Source: Lycium barbarum
Lineage: Eukaryota; Streptophyta; Magnoliopsida; Solanales; Solanaceae
Assembly: GCF_019175385.1 (NCBI RefSeq)
Contig: NC_083341.1
Location: 21,584,203-21,648,202 of the forward strand
Direction of reading: 5' to 3'
Length of the DNA: 64,000 nucleotides
The translations under genes and the position numbers were made by a program. The notes beneath the pieces are model-generated. The model did no database searches, had not been told where the DNA came from, and was given only the letters and a program-made list of their open reading frames with translations. Shown one piece after another: positions 33,674 through 43,567 of the stretch (position 1 is its first letter; each line of letters opens with the position of its first letter).

Positions 33674-36600
33674 TCATGGGTTGACTTTATATTGTGCCCA
33701 GAATTTCTCACCATTGTCACTTCGTCCAGTCGAAAATAGCAGCCTCTCATTACTCTTCAAGTTCAGATAATCAACCTGTAAGTAACACAAATACTGAAAT
33801 GTTACAGATGTACAATTATTCCTTTGTGAGAGTTACATGACCAGGGAAAACTCAGACCTGGTCAGGGTCCAGAAGTAGAAGGCAGAATGCATCAACTGGA
33901 CCAGCAGAAGGATCCAATGAATCGTGCGATGGTTGTTCATTTAGAGAAATAATCCCTGGAGTAGGCCCCACATACTGTAGTCTTGATCTCACAGAACCAG
34001 CAAACCAAGCTGCCTCTCTTTGCTGAATTGTTACCATCAGAATACAAAGAAGAAAATATATTATTTACCAAGCGAAAAAATTAAGGCAGTAAGTTTAATA
34101 ATTACGGGATAATTACAATTTTTTACCGTTCAAAAGAATAATAGCCAGCAAATGTATAGGTTTTGTATATTGCGTATAAATATACATATAATATACATAA
34201 TCAATGTATAGGTTTTGTATAGCTAGCGCCCGTCATTAATTTCGTCTGATGGGCCAAAAATGAAAAAAGCCCTTCAATTACTGTGTCAAGGTGATGAACT
34301 AGATCTCTATTTTACAGAGATCAACACCACATATGTGAGACCTCTGCTTTATAAATATCAATATCATGCATATACAAGGCATCTCATCAAATGACCAGTT
34401 ATGAAACTAATGTCATTTGAAGCACTACATAATGTTGATAACTTTCGAAATGTTCTGAACCGGTCACGTAGCCTTTTGTGGCATCTTGTCCCCAATTATG
34501 GCAGATTATACTTTTCTGTGTGAAATCCTTATCAATATTACTATTATTAATCTATCACTTATTCTTCAATTTTATTACTAATGTTGTTACTTTTCTTTTC
34601 TTTGATATTTTCTTCATAGCTTTTTACTCGTATATCTATCAAACCTGTTTTGAGAAACGCTTATCTTGAGCCGAGGGTCTATCGAATACAACCTCTCTAC
34701 CCAGCAAAGGTAGGTGTAAGGTTTGTGTACACCCCACCCTTCCTAGATCCCACTTGTGGGATCACACTGGATATGTTGTTGCTGTATACTTTTATGTTTG
34801 AAATGAACAACGGAATTAAATACAAAAACTGAACATATGAGTTGTCCATAATCCAAGGATATCTAGAGCAAAGTATGAAAACAACATAATGTTGTTGAAA
34901 GCGCCAACACTATTCCACTATGAAATATTTGCAAAGAAAGCTCTTAGTACAATTAGAAATGCATGGTAATTGAAACATAGCAAAGTGCTAAATACTTCAA
35001 ATTTCTGAATACATTTGTTGCTTTCCAATTGGAGCTTTTAACACATCTTAAAATAAGAGAGTGAGGCTTAATTCTAGATTCAAGGCATTTGGCTCTAAAA
35101 GTGGAGGTGATTGCAAGTCCTGGATATATTACTTGTAAAACAAAAATAAACTCGTGAATTATCTCAGGTATAGGTAAAAAAATGCACATGAAATAGTAAA
35201 GATGTTCCACAATTACCTTAAGTTTATTAGGATCAGAGTTTGATGCATCAATCATCTCGACCTTTCCGTAAATTCTGAATTGTTCCCATGTTTCAGTGAA
35301 ATACCAGCACACCTGAATCATTACCAGATTTTGTTCAAACGACACCGGATTAATTACAGAACGCTTAACATTTAGCAAAAAGTCGGACGAGAAGCAACTT
35401 TGTTGTGCATTTACGCATTAAGCACTAAACCCCAATTCAGAAGCCATAAAAAAGAAGAAAAAAATGCTGAATCATATTGTATTCTTTTCAGCAATATTGT
35501 ATTAAAAAAAAAAAAAGTATCAAATACCTCCGCAAATGGAGAACGCTTAAGATCATCAATCTGCACTGATTCAAGTTAACTCTCATCAGTTCTAAGCAAG
35601 ATTCACAACTTACATGAAAGAAAAAACTAAAAAAGATCAATTATACACGCCCGTTCCATTTTATACGACAGTTCTGTTGTTTGAATGACTATGGAGTAAT
35701 AAATGCTAATTTGATTTTTATTTTGAATTAATGATAGTGGAAGATAATATCAAAGTAATAGTGAAAAAGTTAGTTTGACAGCGATACCATCGTACATTGG
35801 CGGAACTGAGGTACCGAAAAGCTATGTTGCTCGGACTCTCCAAAAATGTTGCCACGCCCGTGTCAGATTCTCCAAAAATGCACTAGTTTTGGAGTATCCG
35901 ACACGCACCCGTCGACATTTTTGAAGGGTGCGAGCAACATAGCCGAAAAGGGTGTTATCCGAAACTCCTTTGTCGAAAGATTACGCTATATATACAAGGT
36001 CATAATTACTTATTACGTGTATATATAGTACATGTTGAATTCCCTTGCCTTCTTTATATTTTGAATCCCCTTAATGAAAATCATGGCTCCACCAACCCAC
36101 AAGGGTGGCTCAGTTGGTTGAGCATGGGGCTTTCATAATGGAGGTCTCAGGTTCGAAACCCCTGCCTACAACAGCAGGGGATTTGCCTTCTGGGTCGAGC
36201 TCGTCGCATGGGGATTTCCTAGTACGGGTTACCTCTTCTGTGTGGTTTGCGAGCTATTGCACAGGAACTGGGTTTATCCTGTGCACACCCGAAGGGTAGC
36301 GGCTGCGGTTCCCATGTCATCAAAAGAAAAAAATCATGGCTCCACCACTACCATCATATTAAAAGTTTTAGAATTTGAATAGTTTATGATATAAATTCTT
36401 GAAAGTTGCAAGTTTGTAAAAAGGCGTAATACATAAACATACCCTCAAATTTGACCTCAGCCAGCAAATATACCCTCCAACTTTGTGTTTGCACAAGTAG
36501 GCACCTCATCTTGTATAAAGTTAAATACATAAACACAAATGCTGATGTGGCACATAGATTTTGGAGGTGTCTAGATGATGATTTTGTAAGTTGGCGTGTT

Positions 36601-37223
36601 CAACTGAGGAGACAAGTTGAGGTACCTACTTGTGCACACTCAAAGTTGGAGGGCATACTTGCTAGCTGAGCCCAAGTTAGAGGGCCTGTACATATATTAT
36701 GCGTTGTAAAAATAAAAGGGTGTCAAACATTTTAACTTTTTTCTAACAAAAAGCAGTCAATTTCCAAAATATCAGCCCCTAACATAGAAAAGGGTATACA
36801 AAATACAGACCTTGCTGCTTCGTGAGTCAGTATTAATTTGAATCTTGTTAGTACCATCTTGAAACCCTCTACACCAAAAAAAAAAAAAAAAAACGATAAA
36901 CAAATAAATAAAATACCCACAATGAAAATGAAGAAATCTTTGAATTTAGTGTAAGTTTAAAGGGTGAAAACAGACCTGAAAACCACAGTTCGATTAGAGG
37001 GCCTTCCATTATATCCAACAGTTGCCTAATACAAAAAACAAAAGTAGATAATAAAAAAAAATTAATTGGGTAATTTCTAAAAATAAAATTAAGTAATAGA
37101 AATTGGAATAATAGATGAAGTAATGCATACGAGTTGAAAGTAGGTGGAATGCTTAAGATGGGAATTGGAATTGATGGAATTGAGAAGAAGCTGTTTCCAC
37201 GGTGCTGTTGCTGAGCTACTCAT
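33674..37223 (-). CDS. Pyridoxamine 5'-phosphate oxidase-like FMN-binding protein, seven exons
   Basis: Minus-strand exons are 37131-37223, 36976-37025, 36811-36868, 35528-35560, 35217-35312, 33858-34022 and 33674-33775, giving 198 residues with all GT/AG borders and phases consistent. The N-terminus has APWKQLLL. GRPSNRTVVFRGF and the following KIQINTDSRS form the FMN-binding split-barrel core. WYFTETWEQFRIYGKVEMID and REAAWFAGSVRSRLQYV follow, with DYLNLKS near the C-terminus. From memory it aligns along its whole length with the Arabidopsis PPOX-like protein At2g46580, also of about 198 residues. The family binds FMN; whether this branch makes pyridoxal phosphate is uncertain. A Mutator-like element ends about 67 bp upstream of the start codon. 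Confidence 0.93.
34105..34266. mobile_element. Miniature element in intron 5 of the oxidase-like gene
   Basis: It has gggataattacaattttttacc at one end and gggccaaaaatgaaaaaagccc at the other, with tgtataggttttgtata repeated inside. It is the inverted relative of the element in laccase intron 5 (31590). Confidence 0.55.
34662..34790 (+). mobile_element. TS-type SINE
   Basis: The order gagccgagggtctatcg, aacctctctaccca, aggtgtaaggtttgtgtacacc, cccacttgtgggatcacactgg, atatgttgttgctg is that of the tobacco TS SINE 3' region. It lies in intron 5 of the oxidase-like gene, antisense to it. Confidence 0.8.
35822..35942. mobile_element. Palindromic hAT-type miniature element (ctatgttgctcgg)
   Basis: The ends CTATGTTGCTCG are inverted exactly. 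The 121-bp element is almost entirely self-complementary and is flanked by an 8-bp duplication CCGAAAAG (35814-35821, 35943-35950). It lies in intron 3 of the oxidase-like gene. A diverged relative is at about 16825. Confidence 0.88.
36095..36329 (+). mobile_element. Au-type SINE with long target duplication
   Basis: The tRNA-like head has an A box (gtggctcagttggttgagc) and a B box (ggttcgaaacccc). The body continues with gggatttcctagtacgggttacc and ends in an A-rich tail. It is flanked by an exact 18-bp duplication beginning aaaatcatggctcc (36077-36094, 36330-36347). This is the structure of the plant Au SINE family, and the perfect duplication suggests a fairly young insertion. Confidence 0.9.
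36423..36703. mobile_element. Mutator-like miniature element
   Basis: The left end GGCGTAATACATAAACATACCC matches the inverted right end cgcataatatatgtacaggcc. A 9-bp duplication TTGTAAAAA flanks it (36414-36422, 36704-36712). The interior has paired motifs ctacttgtgcacac / tttgcacaagtaggc. It is 281 bp in intron 3 of the oxidase-like gene. Confidence 0.75.
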
Positions 37224-37817
37224 GTTTGGGATTTTCCCCAAGTTATTGGGAGGATCAGTGTATTTTTAGGGGAAAAAAGAACGGAAAAGGGCCAAAATTA
37301 TCAAACTATTTATTCACATATTTTGGGGTCAATTATACCTTTATTATTATATTATGATCCACATAACCCTTACGTTAAACGGCCTGCCACGTGACTTCAT
37401 CCTAGACGCCCAGCCCATTTTGTTTCTTAAATAATTTTTTACCCACCAACTTAACCCAACCCGAATATAATTTTTGCACCCAAAATTATACGGACCCAAC
37501 TCATTTACCCCTATTAGTATTACTAATGTTGTTATCGGTGGAGTTAGTGGTGGCAGCAAATATAGTGTTCCCCGACGAGTTTTGGCAGGAAAAAATCTCC
37601 GACCGGCCTTTTTCGAATCTCCATCCCTCTTCTATCTTTTCTCTAAAAGATCCCTCTCCAAAATTCAAAAATAGAAATGAAATGTGGATAGATGATCACT
37701 TAATCCTTCTACCTCCACCACCATTGTTTTTGACGAGCTTCAATATTTTTCGGCGAGCTCTCATTTTTTCCGATCTTCTTCATTTTTCGGTCACCTTATT
37801 ATAATGAAAGTGATGGC

Positions 37818-38366
37818 TGTAGTGATATTTTAATTTTTTTAAAATATTTTATAATTTATATAATGGTATTACTTGGAGAAGTGGTAAGTGAAATTTATAT
37901 GTGGCAATATGCATGGAACCAATTTGACAAGTAGCAAGCCTTGTCATTGTTTGAACTAATTTTTGTACCTACAAATAGCCTCTCATTAGCTCCAGCAAAG
38001 AGACCAAAAAAAAAAATATCCCCTTCCTTTTCTATAGCATCTCACGTCTCCCTCTTTCTAATATATTTCCCCAAAAAATAAATTAGTTGCTCTTTTTTTA
38101 TTTCTATAGTATAACTTGCTGGTATAATTTAATTTTGCTAATTTCTGTATCCTCTAATTAAAATTAGAGAAGGGCTTATTTAATTCTGGGAAAACATTTC
38201 ACATTGCTGAAATAGTTTCTTAGGACAGTGCCTAGCACGACTCAAGTCATATTTGTTAAATATATTATTGTAGTAATATTTATTTTCAAGTGTTGTTATT
38301 TTACTTTGCTAAATAAATAACATTTATTATTATTATACTAATTTTGATTTTGTGATTTTTCCAACA
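37818..38366 (+). repeat. 5' LTR of the copia element
   Basis: It starts tgtagtgatattttaa and ends tttttccaaca. A TATA-like stretch is seen at acctacaaatagcctc (about 37967-37982). The downstream sequence goes straight to an ATG within 12 nt, with no usual tggtatcagagc primer-binding site. Confidence 0.85.
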
Positions 38367-38378
38367 ATCTAAAAAACT

Positions 38379-38480
38379 ATGGCAAATAATATTACTTGTG
38401 AAATTAGTGATAATACCGATATGAGTGTTGTCATGGCTACTCCCGTTCCCGTTATCTTGCCAGATGTCCATGGTGATGCA
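38379..38480 (+). pseudogene. Copia gag start, truncated by LTR insertion
   Basis: An ATG 13 nt after the 5' LTR opens a frame beginning MANNITCEISDNTDMSVVMA, running to the Ogre/Tat-type insertion at 38481. The frame resumes at 42966 for only a few codons (DALICSQFS) before a stop. The rest of gag has been lost or replaced. Confidence 0.6.
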
Positions 38481-38631
38481 TGTTGACACCCAATTTTGTC
38501 CCGCCTCTCCTCCGAAATACCTATTTACGCTTCTAATATTTTTGGAAAATTAAAAAATATATATATTATATCTTACTATAATTACTAGCCTCTTATCAAT
38601 ACCCACGTTTTATTATTCTATTACAGTTACC

Positions 38632-38677
<46 letters not shown>

Positions 38678-41600
38678 ATTCACAATTTTATCATTCCGGC
38701 ATTTTTGCCAGCTTACGCACACGCATCGCATTTATCTTTGCATAATTAGATAATAGTGTTTATTTACTGTGGATTTTTGAAATATTATTGCACGGCTATT
38801 ACAACGCCATTTTTTATTTGAGCACTAATAATTGCATATTTTATATTAAGTAATATTTTAACACAAGTTATTTAAATAGGTCTTTTATTTAAATGTAGTA
38901 GCCCAATCAACTCATACTTTTTTTCGGACCAATTCACAAAACCAGTCCACATTTTAATTTACCTGGTATCATTTTAATTTACCAGCCCAACTTAATTCAC
39001 CCCAGCCCGAATAATTAACCAACACTTCGGACCAGCCCATTAATTTAATACCCAGTCCAAAAGAAATTGACCCAGCCCACAAAGGACCGGATCCGATCCA
39101 TTCCATTTCGAAATAAGGGAAACCCTTAGGGTTAGGGTTTCCCCTTTCATTTTCTCTTCTTCGCCGCCTTCACCCGCGCCGCTTCTCTCTCCTTCTCTCC
39201 CTCTCTTCTCCTCCACCTTCCCACGCCACGCCTCTGTCCTCCACCTTCTTCTGTCCCCCCACGCTTCTGCCACCCCCACGCCTTCCTGTTCCCCACTTCG
39301 ACCGTTTCCCCCCGCTCCTCTCTCTCTCTTTCTTCATCAGAAACCCTAAACCCACCCTATAAATGGTCCTTTCTTGAGTCATTAAAGGAGGACGGAAAAA
39401 CCTCCCCCCTTCCCCCGAAAATACGAAGTCTCTGGAACCTCATAAAATTCTTTGAACAAGAGCCTGTTTAGCCGTGAAATTTCTAATCAGATAAGAGTTC
39501 CTCCATGGCCTGACACCCCCTGAAAATAGAGCTCTCTGAGTCGTCCAAAATCCCCCCTAAAAATAACAAGTTTGCAGTGGTTGTGACAATTCGAAATATC
39601 GAGTCAAAAAATATTAACACAATTGTTTATCTGTTTATTCGTCTGTTCGTTGCTGTGAATCCGAGCCTTTCGAGCTCTGTTTGGTAGTCGTCGAGGTAAA
39701 TCTGAAAACCCCCGTACCCACTTCGCTGCACTCAAAGAAGGTAAAAAAAAGCTTCCTTCGTTGAATTTATAGTGTCTTAGTATGCTTATGTGTGTCGACG
39801 ATTGTTAAGGTTGGATTAATTGTTAGTTTGGCATATTAGTGAGTTTAGTATTAGAAGTTTGTGTAATTTCGTATGAAAATTCTTAAGTGTCTGCAGGTTA
39901 GTTAACGATTATTATGTGATCATTATGGTTTCATTTAAGTTAATTTAGCTTAGCATCTGTCGATATGGGTAATTTTGATTAGTTATTAGCTTCTTGATTA
40001 GATCTTATGTAGCAATATTTGTCATGGATCGTGCTTAATGGTCACTCGCACCTCTAAAATAGTTGATTAGTAGTAACCTGAGTCATTTGTACCTGTATGA
40101 AGCTACTTTGCTGTTAGCTGTCCTTCATAACTAGTATGATTTTCCCCTTTAGTTCAGTTAACCATGAGCCGGTCCAGCTGAATATTAATACCAGTACATT
40201 CATCCATTGGCATAGTTAAATAATTTCATGCTAATATATATTATATATATGGTTGGCTTGCTATTTCTTAGAATGATGTTTGCTTTAGGCCAAGGTCAGT
40301 AACCTTTGTTTATCTTCCAGTTCTGGTGCGAGTCTGTTTTCTGTACTTAATCAGCTGTTTAGTTCAACTGTCGTTAGGATGCGCTCAAATGCTTATATAA
40401 CATAGTTTGTTGTTTCATTTGGTTGTTTGTTGTTGTTAGTTCACCTCTGTTCTATTTTAGTTCAGTTTAAGACGTGTCGAATGTTTTTGATTAGTGTTTA
40501 ATTTGTCTTATACTTCTAGTATGCCTGTTATAGTTTAAATTTATTCATGCTTCATCCTATTTCCTAGAACTTGTCTTGGTTTCATGTTTGGACAATTGGA
40601 CGAATGATTTAAGTATGAGACCTATTGGATATTGCTGATTGCTTATAGGTTCAATCATTTCAATTTGGTTTAGGCAGTTTGCTACTTTGACTAACTGTAT
40701 GATAGTTTAAGTTAAGCATTAGTCTGTCTCCTGTCGTCATTGTTGTAATCCAAATCTAGTCAAGTTGTTAGCATGTGAGGAAACTCTAATGTGATTTAGT
40801 CCATGATTTATTGGTAAGTCATAAGTTGGTTGAAATATGTAGAAAATTTCTAGCCATTACATGCCTGTTGTAACTTTAATTGTATCTTCGGTTCATTATG
40901 TTTTTTTTTCTTAACTTTTGTTTAAAACCTGAAATGATTCAATTTCGACGCTTGATTGCCTTATATATTCAACCTGTTAGTGTATAGCATTTATGAAAAC
41001 AACTTTTTGTTCGAATTATGGGGATTTTCCAGTTTTCCTCTTGACTGCTCTCTGGATGGTTCAGCATGCTTTCTTCTATGGTTATTGACTTCATCTAGAA
41101 TGTTAGTTTTACCCGAGGAAGGATGGAATTACATATCTTCATTTTGTTGTGTGTTCTTGATTTGAAGAAGTAGGAATAAGATAGTTTCGATACCATATTT
41201 CATTCACATCAAATGGACCAATCAGACATCAAATGAATATTTGTGGCTTTATAAACTATTGAAATTTTCTTTAAAATCGGTTGTGTTCCTTTAATATTGC
41301 GTTGGTGATTCCATTGAGATTAAAATAAGTGTTGAAACTCTGAATAAGTGAAATATGCTTTAGCTCACTTAAATCCTACTGCTTGTCTTGTTGAGTTTAA
41401 ACTAGATACTGAACTGCTTAGGACCCTCTTAAGTATTAACAAACAAGCATGAACTTGGTGACCATGCATCTGCCTATATGCCTTAGTCGAGCTTGCCCTA
41501 TCTTGAACTGTGCAAAGGATTTCTCTGCCCTTGTAATGCGTTAATATGAATGAAGGAAATATATATTCTATTGTCCTGCAAGTTACAGTAATCATCAGGG

Positions 41601-42960
41601 CCTAAGTTTATTCAATGAGATGGAATAAATCACATGGGCTGCAGTTTCCTTATTGTTATCTTATTTGGGTTTGAACATTTTCTCTAAGCGTCCTTTTATT
41701 GTGTTATGTGTTAATTCTAGTTGTATACTTAGTTTCTTTATTTTATTATATACTAATCCTTCTCCTTTCATTTTATGCATGACCACCGCATACGAGTCCC
41801 AGGGACTCGCTCTTCTTCCGCGTTCGGAGTTGGGCTAAAAGCCCAACATAACCTCATTCACGTCCAGCCAGTCTGCAGCAAAATAAAAGAAACGAAATTC
41901 TGGGCTAAGGCCCAACAGCAACAAACAGATTGCAGCAGCTCTTTTAAAATGGGCTGAGCCCATTTAAATTAGCTACTTCTCTATTTTGTGCATTTAATTT
42001 GTATTATGCAATTAACTCTTTGTTTGTTTTTGTTTTCTTGGTTTAGATAAATCCTAATGAATTAGTAGGCTTAGTTTTAGTCATGGGTAGTTAATTTAAG
42101 GGAAACTAACAATTAATTCCATAAATTCAATTTTCTTCTTTTTATATTAAAGTTATTTATAGTTTCCATAATATTTACTTCTAGAATAGTTGATAGTATA
42201 GAATTCATATTTTTCGAATTAAAGGAATCATATTTTCTATTATCTTAATTTCAAAACATCATTAATATACAAACATAAATTCAAACATATTATAAATAAC
42301 TCATCAAGTTTGAATCAATCACGTTTATTTTTAGCCGAGTATAATTAAATAAATCAGTAAAAGAGAAAGAAATTCATCATCTTTGCATTCTATTTTTAAA
42401 ACAAGTCTAGATTTCTTACACTATTATACTGATGTAATGTCATATTGGCTAGGTTTTCTCTTAAAAGCTTCTACTTCTATACAAATCATTATATTTTGCC
42501 AGTCTCATTTTTATAATAAAAACTATTATTTTAAGCTTAACAAACATTTATAAGTTTTATTTTTAAGTGGACTACTATGCATTTCTTCAAGTCAGTTTAA
42601 ATAGCATCATTATGTTTTCCTTTAAAACCTCAATAATATTTATAACCTATTTTTCTTAAGAATTAAGCATTATATTTAATCTGAATTAATTAACCTAAGT
42701 TTTGGCCGGATAACCGTAAGTTAACGGATTCTAAAGGATGTCTAACCCCTTCCCTTTAGGATAATATAGAGCCCTTACCTGGAATCACATTGGTTAAGCA
42801 GACTATTAACGGAGGTTTAACTTTAACTTTACCTTAGTTAACATCTAGGTGTCCTAATTCACCATTAAATTAATTAGGTGGCGACTCCTTAAAATAAAAC
42901 AAATAGGAATCACCAATATGTTGTACTTTAAATTTAACCCGGTTAAAATGGGGTACGACA
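38481..42960 (+). mobile_element. Solo LTR of an Ogre/Tat-type gypsy element
   Basis: This 4480-bp unit starts TGTTGACACCCAATTTTGTC and ends GGGGTACGACA, between two ATGCA duplications (38476-38480, 42961-42965). The very long LTR with this start is characteristic of Ogre/Tat elements. It contains a TATA box (cctataaatgg, about 39356), a CT-rich tract (39140-39340) and an ATT microsatellite. No internal coding region remains, so a solo LTR formed by LTR-LTR recombination is the simplest reading. Short frames inside are not genes. Confidence 0.88.
38632..38676. repeat. ATT trinucleotide microsatellite
   Basis: About 15 units of att in a row lie inside the Ogre/Tat-type LTR. Confidence 0.95.
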
Positions 42961-43014
42961 ATGCAGATGCATTAATATGTTCACAATTTAGCTAAATGAT
43001 GATGCCAAAATTCA

Positions 43015-43562
43015 TGTGAGGACCCACACCCCTTGCGATGTGATGACCCCTGGGCCCTTGCGCCCCATGAACATACATGCATACATGACATGACATGACA
43101 TACTCAGGTATTGTATGGGCAGGTGCCAACAGACAATTCGATATACGCTGCAGCGGCTGGTATCGAACCCGTGACCTCCTCCCTTTTGTTCTCCTAAAGG
43201 AGACGACTCTCACCAATTGAGCTGCAGCTCAATTGGTGAGAGTCGTCTCCTTTGGGAGAACAAAAGGCCTGAGGTCACGAGTTCGAAGCTCTGCAGGGCG
43301 CAGCGAACTGTTGTGATTTCACTGCTACAATACCTGAGTATGTCATGTCATGTCAAGTCATGTTCATGGGGTCCAGATACCCAGGGGGTTCACAGTTGCA
43401 TGCATGGGTTACACCTGCTATGGGTCCTCACATTCGATACCCCGTAGCGCTGCAGCGTGAAGAGGGAGTATGTGCGAACTGGCTGTACCCTGGCACAGAC
43501 AATACCAGTGCATGTCAGATCATGGGCCCATCAGGGGTCGGGTCCCACCAGGGGTCCCCACA
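43015..43562. mobile_element. Composite of tRNA-like units in head-to-head orientation
   Basis: It is bounded by TGTGAGGACCC and GGTCCCCACA with a 5-bp duplication ATTCA (43010-43014, 43563-43567). Its centre is a near-perfect palindrome (about 43180-43270) made of two inverted copies of agctcaattggtgagag...gagttcgaa, which look like A and B boxes of a tRNA-derived SINE. Each unit continues with acctgagtatgtcatgtc and catggggtcc motifs. A partial third unit follows at 43440-43562. It sits inside copia gag. Confidence 0.65.
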
Positions 43563-43567
43563 ATTCA

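Noticed and set aside
36105..36299. Frame beginning MAQLVEHG, and a possible tRNA gene at 36105-36170
   Set aside because: The A and B boxes belong to the Au-type SINE with its A-rich tail and 18-bp duplication; it does not fold as a full tRNA, and the frame is the SINE translated.
39040..39382. Gly/Arg/Glu-rich frames on the minus strand
   Set aside because: They are antisense to the CT-rich tract of the Ogre/Tat-type LTR; composition alone explains them.
43345..43567. N-terminal extension of the copia pol frame
   Set aside because: This part is the tRNA-like composite insertion read through by chance; true copia sequence restarts after 43567.
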